A DNA stretch of 64,000 nt, taken from contig JBJLHG010000002.1 of NCBI GenBank assembly GCA_045564455.1, forward strand, positions 558,001 through 622,000, given 5' to 3'. This DNA comes from CASICS01 sp045564455 (lineage in GTDB: Bacteria; Pseudomonadota; Gammaproteobacteria; Magnimaribacterales; AG-339-G14). The position numbers and the translations under genes are program-made. Position 1 is the stretch's first letter, and the number at the start of each line of letters is the position of its first letter. The notes under the pieces are model-generated. The model worked only from the letters and a program-made list of their open reading frames with translations. It was not told the origin of the DNA and searched no databases. Positions 17,213 to 25,358 of the stretch are shown one piece after another.

Positions 17213-18259
17213 ATGACTTCTATATTTAAATACATTAAAGGTTTCTATTCTACTGATCTTTCTATAGATTTGGGAACTGCAAATACTTTAGTCTTTGTTA
17301 AAGGTAAAGGAATAGTTTTAGATGAACCTTCCGTGGTTGCAATAAAAAAAGCAGATGGCCACAGAACTGTAGTTGCAGTTGGCTCGGAAGCAAAAAGAAT
17401 GTTAGGAAGAGTTCCGGGAAATATTGAGGCAATTAGACCTCTGAAAGATGGAGTAATTGCAGACTTCCAAGTTACAGAAAAAATGCTTCAGCATTTCATT
17501 CAATTAGTTCACGGAGAAAATTTTTTTAAACCAAGTCCGAGAATTTTAATATGTGTTCCATGTCAATCTACCCAAGTTGAAAGGAGAGCAATTAGAGAGT
17601 CTGCGCTTCAAGCTGGAGCCAGAGAAGTAAGATTAATTGAAGAGCCGATGGCTGCTGCAATAGGAGCGGGCCTTCCTGTTGAAGATGCATCTGGATCTAT
17701 GGTTGTAGATATTGGCGGAGGAACTACAGAGATAGCCATCCTTGCTTTGAATGGAGTAGTATTTTCTAGCTCGCTAAAGACTGGAGGCGACAGATTTAAC
17801 GAATCAATTGTTTCATATTTAAGAAGGAAATACGGAGTATTAATAGGCGAGTCTACTGCTGAAAGAATCAAAGAACAAATAGGTTGTGCTTCTGCAGACA
17901 GTGAGGATCTTTCTATGGAGGTTAGAGGAAGAAATCTAGCAGAAGGAGTTCCTAATACTCTTAACTTAAATAGTGCAGAAGTTTATGAGGCTATTTCTGG
18001 ACCTTTATCAGCAATTTTGCAGTCCATAAGAAATGCTCTTGAACAATCTCCTCCAGAACTAAGTGCTGATATATCTGAAAGAGGGATAGTTCTCACTGGA
18101 GGAGGAGCTTTGCTAAGAGATCTAGATGCAATGATTTCGGATCAAACCGGAATACCTGTATACGTCGCTGAAGATCCTTTAACTTGCGTAGCCAAAGGAG
18201 GCGGAATAGCTTTAGACATCCTAGATAAATATGATGTCGATTTATTATCTACAGAGTAA
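17213..18259 (+). CDS. mreB: Rod shape-determining protein MreB
   Basis: MreB is the bacterial actin that organises lateral-wall synthesis by the elongasome. The N-terminus carries the actin phosphate-1 loop 'DLSIDLGTANTLVFVKGKG', then 'EEPMAAAIGAGLPV', phosphate-2 'VVDIGGGTTEIAILA' and the adenosine motif 'GIVLTGGGALLRDLD'. I start it at the ATG 17213 (348 aa) rather than at a TTG two codons upstream. It is followed by mreC after 6 bases. The organism is therefore probably rod-shaped. Confidence 0.97.
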   Translation: MTSIFKYIKGFYSTDLSIDLGTANTLVFVKGKGIVLDEPSVVAIKKADGHRTVVAVGSEAKRMLGRVPGNIEAIRPLKDGVIADFQVTEKMLQHFIQLVHGENFFKPSPRILICVPCQSTQVERRAIRESALQAGAREVRLIEEPMAAAIGAGLPVEDASGSMVVDIGGGTTEIAILALNGVVFSSSLKTGGDRFNESIVSYLRRKYGVLIGESTAERIKEQIGCASADSEDLSMEVRGRNLAEGVPNTLNLNSAEVYEAISGPLSAILQSIRNALEQSPPELSADISERGIVLTGGGALLRDLDAMISDQTGIPVYVAEDPLTCVAKGGGIALDILDKYDVDLLSTE

Positions 18260-18265
18260 ATTCTT

Positions 18266-19117
18266 ATGTTCAGAAAAGAACAGCATAAGCAAACAGCAAT
18301 ATCGCGAAATGCTATTTTTACAACTGGCTCAATGCGAATCTCAAAAATTCTTCCATCATTGGTTTTAACTTTAATTATATTTTTAATAGATTTTAATTTT
18401 AATATTGGTAAAGACATTAAATCTTTGTCTTTAAACATTTATAGTCCTGTAAATAGTGCTTCTCAAAATATAGAGTCTTTTTCAGATCAGGTTTATCTAT
18501 TTTTTACATCTCAAAATAAATTAATAAATACAATTAACGAGCAAGAAGAAAAAATTAATTCTTTAAATTTTCAAATTCTTAAACAATCTCAATTAGATCA
18601 AGAAAATAAGGAACTTTTAGCGTTGATGGGCTTTACTAAAAATGACCTTATTTCTAAGTTTGTTGCAGGAGAAATTCAGGATAAAAAATTTTTTCCTAAG
18701 GAGTCCATGAGTATTTCTGTTAATACGAAAATAATATCTAAAAATATGTCGGTTTTAAATATAGATGGCTTGATCGGGGTAGTAGAAACAATTTTTCCTG
18801 ATAAAGCTAAAGTTATTCCTATTTATTCACTTGGGCAAATTATTCCAGGATTAATCGAAAGAACTAGTCAAAATATAATCCTTGAAGGGAAAGGAAGTAA
18901 AAATAGTTTTTTTGTTAAAAATATTAAAAATAATTCAAATATCAAGGTTGGAGATAAAATTTTTACATCAGGTTTAGGTGGAAAATTTCCAAAGGGATAT
19001 TTAGTAGGCAAAGTAGGAATAATTAATGATTCTGAAGAAAAGGCAAATTTAGAGGTCGTTGTATTTTCAGATGCTAATTTCGATAAAGGAACAAAAGTAT
19101 TATTTATAAAGCCATGA
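18266..19117 (+). CDS. mreC: Rod shape-determining protein MreC
   Basis: MreC is a bitopic inner-membrane protein whose periplasmic beta domains link MreB to the PBP2/RodA synthases. It has an N-terminal membrane segment (about residues 28-48), a coiled coil with Gln/Glu-rich heptads (about 85-115) and a beta-barrel domain including 'VLNIDGLIGVVETIFPDKAKV' and 'GDKIFTSGLGGKFPKGYLVG'. Length (283 aa) is in the usual range. mreD overlaps by 4 bases. Confidence 0.93.
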   Translation: MFRKEQHKQTAISRNAIFTTGSMRISKILPSLVLTLIIFLIDFNFNIGKDIKSLSLNIYSPVNSASQNIESFSDQVYLFFTSQNKLINTINEQEEKINSLNFQILKQSQLDQENKELLALMGFTKNDLISKFVAGEIQDKKFFPKESMSISVNTKIISKNMSVLNIDGLIGVVETIFPDKAKVIPIYSLGQIIPGLIERTSQNIILEGKGSKNSFFVKNIKNNSNIKVGDKIFTSGLGGKFPKGYLVGKVGIINDSEEKANLEVVVFSDANFDKGTKVLFIKP

Positions 19118-19620
19118 CTGAATATTTAGATAAAAAAAATAATCTTCTTTCAATATATTTTTTTATTGGATTGACATTGATATTGTCGACTTTTTTAGAA
19201 ATATATTTTTCAAATTTTTTTAAATTTTATGTTTCCCTGCCTATCACTTTAATGGTTTTAATATATTGGAATATGGCCCTTCCAAGAAATATAGGTCTTT
19301 TTTGGGCTTTATTAGCTGGATTTTCTTTAGATGTTTTTCAAGAAATTTATTTAGGAAGTCACGTTTTTCTATTTTTATTGATTTCTTACATAACGCAAAG
19401 ATATTTTCATAGACTAAGAGCCTTGTTCACTATTCAGCAGTCTATTTTTGTTGCAATCATTGTTCTCATATACCAGATTATTTTATTAATATTTTTTTCT
19501 AAGATAAATCAAGAAATTATTTTTGAATTAATAGGCGTAACTATTTTATCCGCTTTTATCTGGCCAATTATTTATGGCCTTTTGAGAACTTTAAGAATTA
19601 GATTTACGTATAATAATTAG
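19114..19620 (+). CDS. mreD: Rod shape-determining protein MreD
   Basis: MreD is a small integral membrane elongasome protein. The 168-residue sequence is almost entirely hydrophobic with about five predicted membrane segments. It contains the family pattern 'GLFWALLAGFSLDVFQEIYLGSHVF'-like (positions about 68-92; key residues G, D, G). Its ATG overlaps the mreC stop. Its stop overlaps the stop of convergent mgtE by 4 bases. Confidence 0.88.
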   Translation: MTEYLDKKNNLLSIYFFIGLTLILSTFLEIYFSNFFKFYVSLPITLMVLIYWNMALPRNIGLFWALLAGFSLDVFQEIYLGSHVFLFLLISYITQRYFHRLRALFTIQQSIFVAIIVLIYQIILLIFFSKINQEIIFELIGVTILSAFIWPIIYGLLRTLRIRFTYNN

Positions 19621-20954
19621 TTATAAAAATAGGTAGCTAGCCCTAAAAAAGATAAAAACCCAATAACATCCGTCACTGTTGTTACAATTACGCTTCCGCC
19701 CACTGCAGGATCCATTTTAATTTTTTTTAGAAGAATTGGTATGCCCATTCCAGCTAAAACAGCAGATATTAAATTTATAAACATTGATAGACAAATAACA
19801 TATGCCAATGTCCAGTCTTGAAACCAATAACAGGCAATTGCACTCAAAACTAATGCCCAAATAAATCCATTGGAGATACCTACAAGCAACTCTCTATTGA
19901 ATATATATAAATAGTTTGTTTTCACTATTTGCCCTAAGGCTAGACCTCTTACTGTAATAGTGAGTGTTTGTGTTGCAGCTACTCCTCCCATACTCGCTAT
20001 AATAGGCATTAAAACAGCGAGAAATATTACTTGCTCTATGGTTTCTTTAAAAATATTTATTACTGAGGCAGCAATGATCGCAGTAATTAAATTAGCTCCT
20101 AACCAAAAACCCCTAGTTTTTAAAGCTGTAGAAGTTTTTTCAAAAGTATCGCCATCTATTCCAGATATTTGTCTAAGGGACTCATCTGCTTCTATTTTTA
20201 TTTCTTGGATAACATCATCTACAGTTATTCTGCCAATTAAGTTATTTTCAGAGTCAATTACTGGAGCTGAAATTAAATCATTTTTCTCAAAAATTCTAAT
20301 TACCTCTGAAGATTCAGTATTAACATCTATAGAATTTGAGAATCCCTCCATTAAGTCTTTGACCAAAGTTTCAGATGGGCTAGTAAGAATCTTCGATATA
20401 GGTAAAACACCTCTAAATTTATTGCTTCTGCTGACAACATAAAGACTGTCTGTTGATTCCGGGAGAGATCCTTTGATTCTTATATACCTAAGTACAACTT
20501 CAAGAGAATGATAAGGTCTTATGACTATCACATCAGTATTCATCAATCCGCCGGCAGTATTTTTTTGATAACTAAGGACTTTTTTAATTATTTTTTGGTT
20601 TTGTTCCGACATTGCTTCCAAAACTTCAGAGATTACCTTTTCCGGAAGGTCCTGAAGGATATCTGCAACTTTATCCGGCTCTAAATCTTTAGTAACAATT
20701 GCAAGTTCTTTAGGATTCATAAAAGAGAGAATCATTTCTCTTACCTCCTCAGAAAGATTGCTTAAGATTTCTCCTTCTAGATCTTCATCAATGATTTGCC
20801 AAAGAATTGCTCTATTATCAGGTGTGCTTGATTCAATTAACAAAGCAATTTCAAACGGAGGAATTTTATTGATCATTCCTCTTAAGTCTTCAAATGTTCC
20901 TTTGGATAATTCGTATTGTATTGAGTCTAAATCAAAAATTTTCTTAAGCTTCAT
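19617..20954 (-). CDS. mgtE: Magnesium transporter MgtE
   Basis: MgtE is a Mg2+-gated Mg2+ channel. The 445-residue protein has the N-terminal helical superfamily domain ('LLIESSTPDNRAILWQII', 'DKVADILQDLPEKV') and tandem CBS domains ('VVSRSNKFRGVLPI', 'IDSENNLIGRITVDD'). Five membrane helices follow with 'VLMPIIASMGGVAATQTLT' and 'DPAVGGSVIVTTVTDV'. Its start overlaps the stop of the sigma-54 remnant gene (ATGA), so it belongs to the kdsD-lptC-lptB transcript. No riboswitch is visible upstream. Confidence 0.95.
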   Translation of the reverse strand: MKLKKIFDLDSIQYELSKGTFEDLRGMINKIPPFEIALLIESSTPDNRAILWQIIDEDLEGEILSNLSEEVREMILSFMNPKELAIVTKDLEPDKVADILQDLPEKVISEVLEAMSEQNQKIIKKVLSYQKNTAGGLMNTDVIVIRPYHSLEVVLRYIRIKGSLPESTDSLYVVSRSNKFRGVLPISKILTSPSETLVKDLMEGFSNSIDVNTESSEVIRIFEKNDLISAPVIDSENNLIGRITVDDVIQEIKIEADESLRQISGIDGDTFEKTSTALKTRGFWLGANLITAIIAASVINIFKETIEQVIFLAVLMPIIASMGGVAATQTLTITVRGLALGQIVKTNYLYIFNRELLVGISNGFIWALVLSAIACYWFQDWTLAYVICLSMFINLISAVLAGMGIPILLKKIKMDPAVGGSVIVTTVTDVIGFLSFLGLATYFYN

Positions 20955-21181
20955 TCTCTTTTTAATGAAGAAGGTATTTTTAACTCTTCTCTATACTTTG
21001 AAATGGTTTTTCTAGAGACTTTAATATTAGTTTTAGCTTGAAATATCTCTGCAAGCATAGAATCAGAATTTTTTTTAATTCCTTCTTCTTTTAATTCTTT
21101 ATTTAGAAACTCTAATATTAGAGTTTTCGTACTTTTCTTTATTTCTATTTGATGAGAATAATTATTTTTATTAATTTTCAA
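20951..21181 (-). CDS. Free-standing RpoN-box domain: C-terminal remnant of sigma-54
   Basis: The 76-residue protein corresponds to only the last ~60 residues of RpoN. The final part reads 'SRKTISKYREELKIPSS' (residues 56-72), matching the diagnostic RpoN box 'ARRTVAKYRE' plus the following IPSS seen in sigma-54 proteins. Residues 16-55 fit the preceding helix-turn-helix that binds the -24 element. It lies directly after lptB, where relatives have full-length rpoN (about 480 aa). Core-binding and activator-interacting regions are absent, so it cannot act as a sigma factor. Start is TTG, overlapping the lptB stop (TTGA); its stop overlaps mgtE (ATGA). The open, tightly coupled frame suggests a translated protein, but decay in progress is possible. 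Confidence 0.8.
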   Translation of the reverse strand: MKINKNNYSHQIEIKKSTKTLILEFLNKELKEEGIKKNSDSMLAEIFQAKTNIKVSRKTISKYREELKIPSSLKRE

Positions 21182-21891
21182 TACATATCTCCAAGATAAA
21201 CTTTTTTAACTATTTCATTGTTCGATACTTCTTTAGGATTTCCACTAGATATAATCTTTCCATTATTGATTACAAATACTTCTTCGCAAATATCCATCGT
21301 TGCCTTCACGTTATGATCACTAATTAAAATGCCTAAGCCATCTTTTGATAATTTCATAATTAACTGTTTTAAATCTTGAATAGCAATAGGATCAATTCCA
21401 GCAAAAGGCTCATCTAACATTATGAAGTTTGGTTCTAATGCTATTGACCTAGCAATTTCTACTCTTCGCCTCTGACCTCCTGAAAGTGACTTTCCTTTTT
21501 GATTAGATATTTTTTCAATATTAAAATCAAATAAGAGCTTTTCAACTTTACTTATAATGATATCTTTTTTAAGATTTTTCATTTCCAAAGCAGATTCAAT
21601 ATTTTGAAAAACGGTTAATTCTCTAAAAATTGAGGGTTCTTGAGGCAAATAAACAATACCTAGTTCAGATCTTAGTCTAATTGATTTTTTAGTTATTTTT
21701 TTTTCATTGAGATAAACATCTCCTTCTGAAGGGTTTAAAAGACCAGCTAGAATATAAAAAAAAGTAGTTTTACCAGCTCCATTTGGACCTAATAATCCCG
21801 ATATTTTTTTAATATTTATATTTGCATTTATTTCTTTAAGGATATTTTTTTCCCCATAGTTTTTCGAAATATTTACTGCTTCTAAGCTCAT
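21178..21891 (-). CDS. lptB: LPS export ABC transporter ATP-binding protein LptB
   Basis: LptB powers extraction of LPS from the inner membrane by LptFG. Walker A is 'GLLGPNGAGKTTFFYILAG', the ABC signature is 'LSGGQRRRVEIARSIA', Walker B is 'FIMLDEPFAGIDPIA' and the H-loop is 'LISDHN'. Length (237 aa) is normal. It overlaps lptC by 4 bases, with no lptA gene between them, unlike the usual lptC-lptA-lptB order. Confidence 0.95.
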   Translation of the reverse strand: MSLEAVNISKNYGEKNILKEINANINIKKISGLLGPNGAGKTTFFYILAGLLNPSEGDVYLNEKKITKKSIRLRSELGIVYLPQEPSIFRELTVFQNIESALEMKNLKKDIIISKVEKLLFDFNIEKISNQKGKSLSGGQRRRVEIARSIALEPNFIMLDEPFAGIDPIAIQDLKQLIMKLSKDGLGILISDHNVKATMDICEEVFVINNGKIISSGNPKEVSNNEIVKKVYLGDMY

Positions 21892-22433
21892 TTAGATTTC
21901 CTTATTTTAAATTCTTCACTACCAATAATGATTTTTTTTTCTAAATCCAAGGAAATATTTTTTCCAAAATATTCTTCACTTTTAAACTTAAAATTAAAAT
22001 CACCCAAAATAAAAAGAAGATTTTCTGAAAGATCAATTTCTAATTTATTTCCTTTTCCAGAAAATATTTGGTTTTCGAACAATCCATTAAATTGAAATTC
22101 ATCAGGTATTATTATCATATTTTTATCGTAAATTATTTCAGCACTTTTAGAGTACATTTTGATACTTGAAATAGAATCTTTTATAGAGATTATTGGCTCG
22201 AATGCTTTTAAAGTATTTGAGTTAGCTAGCCCATTAATCATGGAGCTTTTAAGATTTAAATCTAAATCAGATTCAAAAAAATTTAAGTTTAAATTTACCT
22301 CTTTAGCTTGAAATATTTCTAAATTTGAAGATTTTTTATCGAGATCTTCTTGTATGAAATTTGAAGTTATAAAAAATGAAATCCCAACAAGTGTTAAAAG
22401 TAAAATTAAATATAAGTAAATTTGCTTTTTCAT
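21888..22433 (-). CDS. lptC: LPS export protein LptC
   Basis: LptC is the bitopic inner-membrane protein that passes LPS from LptFG to the periplasmic LptA bridge. The 181-residue protein has one N-terminal membrane helix (about residues 5-26) and a beta-rich periplasmic body with the repeated strand pattern of the Lpt jellyroll. Sequence identity to known LptC is low; the call rests on topology, length and position between kdsD and lptB. Its ATG overlaps the kdsD stop (TAATG). Confidence 0.75.
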   Translation of the reverse strand: MKKQIYLYLILLLTLVGISFFITSNFIQEDLDKKSSNLEIFQAKEVNLNLNFFESDLDLNLKSSMINGLANSNTLKAFEPIISIKDSISSIKMYSKSAEIIYDKNMIIIPDEFQFNGLFENQIFSGKGNKLEIDLSENLLFILGDFNFKFKSEEYFGKNISLDLEKKIIIGSEEFKIRKSK

Positions 22434-23416
22434 TAAATAATTTTAGCTTCTAACAAATCATGCATTCTTAATACTCCAGATACTGAATTTTTATTATTTT
22501 TTACTACTAAAGAATATATTTTATTTTTTTCCATGATGCTAATGCATTCCTTTATGGGCGAGCTCTCATTTATAAATTGATAAGATGTGGTCATGATTTC
22601 TTTTATTTTTTGAGAATTAATATCAAGATTTTTATTTAGCGCTCTTCTTAGATCTCCATCTGTAAAGATTCCACAAATTTGTCCTTTATTATTTTCAATT
22701 AGAGTTAAGCCTAAGCCTTTTTTTGTAATTTGAAATATTACTTTTTTAAGCACCTCGTTTTCATTCACTATTGGAGAAATATTTTTTTTAATCATAATGT
22801 CCTTAGCTTTTAAAAGACTTTTGCCGAGTTTGCCTCCAGGATGATTTAGAGCAAAGTCATCTTTAGAAAATGATCTTGCTTCTAAAATAGCTATAGCTAA
22901 TGCATCTCCTACTATAAGCATTGCTGTCGAGCTTGTCGTAGGAGCAAGATTTAAAGGACAAGCCTCCTTATCTATTTTTATATATAAATGAAAATCAGAT
23001 TCAGTTGCGATAGTAGAATTTTCATTTCCTGTAATCGATACTATTTTATTAACTTTGGTTTTACATGATTTAAATATTTTTAGAATCTCTTCAGTTTCTC
23101 CAGAAAAAGATAGAATAAGGAGAAGATCTTTTCTTCCTAAACTTCCTAAATCTCCATGGCTGGCTTCAGCTGCGCTTAAATAGAATGAGGGCGTACCCGT
23201 GCTTGAAAGGGTCGAAGAAATCTTAGCTGCAATATTTCCGGATTTTCCAATTCCCATTAAAAATAAATTACCTTTACAGTTAATTATTTCGTCACAAATT
23301 TCATTAAATTTAGCTTCATTAATAGATTTAGATAAATTTTCTAGAGATTTAAGCTCATTCTTAAATGTTTTTTTTGCTGAAGCAAAGAAATTAGATCTTT
23401 TAATATTTTTATTCAT
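22433..23416 (-). CDS. kdsD: Arabinose-5-phosphate isomerase KdsD (KpsF family)
   Basis: KdsD converts ribulose-5-phosphate to arabinose-5-phosphate, the first step to KDO of LPS; KdsA of the same pathway is encoded at 56.8 kb. The N-terminal SIS domain shows 'LMGIGKSGNIAAKISSTLSS' and 'SFSGETEEILKIF'. 'APTTSSTAMLIVGDALAIA' is characteristic. Two C-terminal CBS motifs include 'LTLIENNKGQICGIFTDGDL'. Length (327 aa) is normal. The kdsC phosphatase gene that usually follows is absent here. Confidence 0.94.
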   Translation of the reverse strand: MNKNIKRSNFFASAKKTFKNELKSLENLSKSINEAKFNEICDEIINCKGNLFLMGIGKSGNIAAKISSTLSSTGTPSFYLSAAEASHGDLGSLGRKDLLLILSFSGETEEILKIFKSCKTKVNKIVSITGNENSTIATESDFHLYIKIDKEACPLNLAPTTSSTAMLIVGDALAIAILEARSFSKDDFALNHPGGKLGKSLLKAKDIMIKKNISPIVNENEVLKKVIFQITKKGLGLTLIENNKGQICGIFTDGDLRRALNKNLDINSQKIKEIMTTSYQFINESSPIKECISIMEKNKIYSLVVKNNKNSVSGVLRMHDLLEAKII

Positions 23417-23448
23417 AACTAATAATTCCAGTTCTTATAGTAGACTTA

Positions 23449-23454
23449 TATAAT
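23449..23454 (+). promoter_or_regulatory. Candidate -10 element for mlaC-murA-hisGD
   Basis: A perfect 'tataat' lies 28 bases before the mlaC ATG in the 66-base spacer between divergent kdsD and mlaC. A weak -35 (ttccag, 23426-23431) is 17 bases upstream. Confidence 0.4.
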
Positions 23455-23482
23455 ATTGACACAAATCTAAAATTTTTTATCT

Positions 23483-24073
23483 ATGCGGCAAGCATTTTTT
23501 ATATTTTCTTTCATTATTTTACCCTCTTTTTCATTTGGATATTCAGGGGTAGATAATTTTGTAAATGAGGAGCATGAAAAGATTTTTTCATACATAGAGC
23601 AGTCTCAGGATGCTCTCGTTAATAATAAAGAAAAGTATTTGCAAGGCCTAGAAGAAAGTATGCAAAATTTAGTATCGTCTTCAGAAATTTCAAAAAGAGT
23701 TATGGGAAAAAAAGTATTTACTATCTCTACTGAAGCACAAAGAAAAAGATTTGATAATAATTTTAAAAATACGCTTTTTGATTCATATTCTTCAGCGCTT
23801 ACAGAAATTGATAAGACTAAAGTATTTGTAGATTCTTATCTTCATCCTAATGAACGATTAGATCTAGCAATAGTCATATTAAAAGCAAATGTTGCTGGTA
23901 GAAATTTTGATTTCATTTACAAGATGAAAAGAATTAATAATAACTGGAAAGTTATTGGAATAATTATTGATGGAATAGATCTAATATCTATCTTTAGAAA
24001 GCAATTTAAGAAATTACTTGCTGATAATGACGGAAATATAGATTTAGCAATTGATAACTGGGAGTTAGAATAA
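23483..24073 (+). CDS. mlaC: Periplasmic phospholipid-binding protein MlaC-like
   Basis: MlaC shuttles phospholipids between the outer-membrane MlaA complex and the inner-membrane MlaFEDB transporter. The 196-residue protein has a signal peptide (residues 1-19) and the MlaC C-terminal pattern 'NNWKVIGIIIDGIDLI' followed by 'FRKQFKKLLADNDGNID'. It stands directly before murA, as mlaC does at one remove in relatives, but mlaF, mlaE, mlaD and mlaB are not next to it. Divergent kdsD follows upstream immediately, so the transporter genes were lost or moved. Identity is supported by motif plus context. Confidence 0.8.
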   Translation: MRQAFFIFSFIILPSFSFGYSGVDNFVNEEHEKIFSYIEQSQDALVNNKEKYLQGLEESMQNLVSSSEISKRVMGKKVFTISTEAQRKRFDNNFKNTLFDSYSSALTEIDKTKVFVDSYLHPNERLDLAIVILKANVAGRNFDFIYKMKRINNNWKVIGIIIDGIDLISIFRKQFKKLLADNDGNIDLAIDNWELE

Positions 24074-24092
24074 TAAATTTTCTTTATCAAAA

Positions 24093-25355
24093 ATGGATAA
24101 GCTCTTAATAGAAGGCGGATCAGAACTTAATGGAGTTGTCACAGCTTCAGGAGCTAAAAATGCTGCTCTGCCCATTTTAGCTAGTTCAATTCTTCTTCAA
24201 GATAAATTAGTGATTAGTAATGTTCCTCATCTTAATGACATTACTACCATGTTAGAAATTTTGAGCTCTATGGGTTCTTATGTAACTTTTAATGAGAATA
24301 TGAATATTGAAATTGATACAAGCTCAATAAATAACCTCAAGGCTAGATACGAATTAGTTAAAACAATGAGAGCTTCGATCCTAGTTTTAGGGCCGTTGCT
24401 TGCAAGATTTCATGAAGCTGAAGTTGCTCTTCCTGGCGGGTGCGCCATAGGAAGTAGACCAGTGAATCTTCACATTGATTGTATGAGAAAGCTCGGAGCA
24501 AAAATAGATACTAGTAATGGTTATATTAAAGCTTCAGCTAAAGGAGGCTTGGTAGGAGCAAAAATAGATTTTTCAACAGTTACTGTAACAGGTACTGAAA
24601 ACGCAGTTATGGCAGCAACCCTGGCTAAAGGCCAAACTGTAATATCAAATGCCGCAAAAGAACCTGAGGTTACAGATTTGATAAATTGTTTAAATTCAAT
24701 GGGTGCCAAAATTACTGGAGTTGGAACTGACACTTTGATCATAAACGGAGTAGAAAGATTATCTCCAACTAATTTTTCTGTAATGCCAGATAGGATAGAA
24801 ATAGCAACTTATCTAACTGCTGTAACTATGACTCGTGGTGAAATTACTATTAAAGGATCTCAACCCAAGCTTTTAGAGATTGTTATCAAAAAACTTAGAG
24901 AAGCTGGAGCAGAAATTTTAACAACAAAAAATTCCATCTGTTTAAAAATGGATAAAACTCCAATTGCTACTGACATTTCAACAGCGCCGTATCCTCAATT
25001 TCCAACTGATATGCAGGCTCAATTTGTTTCAATGAATACAATCTCTAAAGGATATTCTGAGGTTGAAGAAAATGTATTTGAAAATAGGTTTATGCACGTT
25101 CAGGAGTTAGTAAGAATGGGAGGTAAGATAGAATTGAAAGGAAATACAGCTTTTATTGAAGGTAATTTAAAAGGGTTGTCTTCTGCGCCAGTCATGGCAA
25201 CTGATTTGAGAGCTTCTGCAAGTTTGGTGCTTGCCGGACTTGTGGCTACAGGCATAACTAAAGTTGATCGCATCTATCACATTGATCGAGGTTACGAGAG
25301 AATTGAAGAAAAATTAAAATTATTAGGAGCTAAAATTGACAGAATATCGGAGTAA
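24093..25355 (+). CDS. murA: UDP-N-acetylglucosamine 1-carboxyvinyltransferase MurA
   Basis: MurA transfers enolpyruvate from PEP to UDP-GlcNAc, the first committed step of peptidoglycan synthesis. The N-terminus has 'GVVTASGAKNAALPILAS', and the catalytic cysteine is C117 in 'LPGGCAIGSRPV'; a Cys here predicts fosfomycin sensitivity at target level. 'YPQFPTDMQAQF' and 'LRASASLVLAGLVA' are also conserved. Length (420 aa) is standard. hisG follows after 3 bases. Confidence 0.97.
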   Translation: MDKLLIEGGSELNGVVTASGAKNAALPILASSILLQDKLVISNVPHLNDITTMLEILSSMGSYVTFNENMNIEIDTSSINNLKARYELVKTMRASILVLGPLLARFHEAEVALPGGCAIGSRPVNLHIDCMRKLGAKIDTSNGYIKASAKGGLVGAKIDFSTVTVTGTENAVMAATLAKGQTVISNAAKEPEVTDLINCLNSMGAKITGVGTDTLIINGVERLSPTNFSVMPDRIEIATYLTAVTMTRGEITIKGSQPKLLEIVIKKLREAGAEILTTKNSICLKMDKTPIATDISTAPYPQFPTDMQAQFVSMNTISKGYSEVEENVFENRFMHVQELVRMGGKIELKGNTAFIEGNLKGLSSAPVMATDLRASASLVLAGLVATGITKVDRIYHIDRGYERIEEKLKLLGAKIDRISE

Positions 25356-25358
25356 AAA

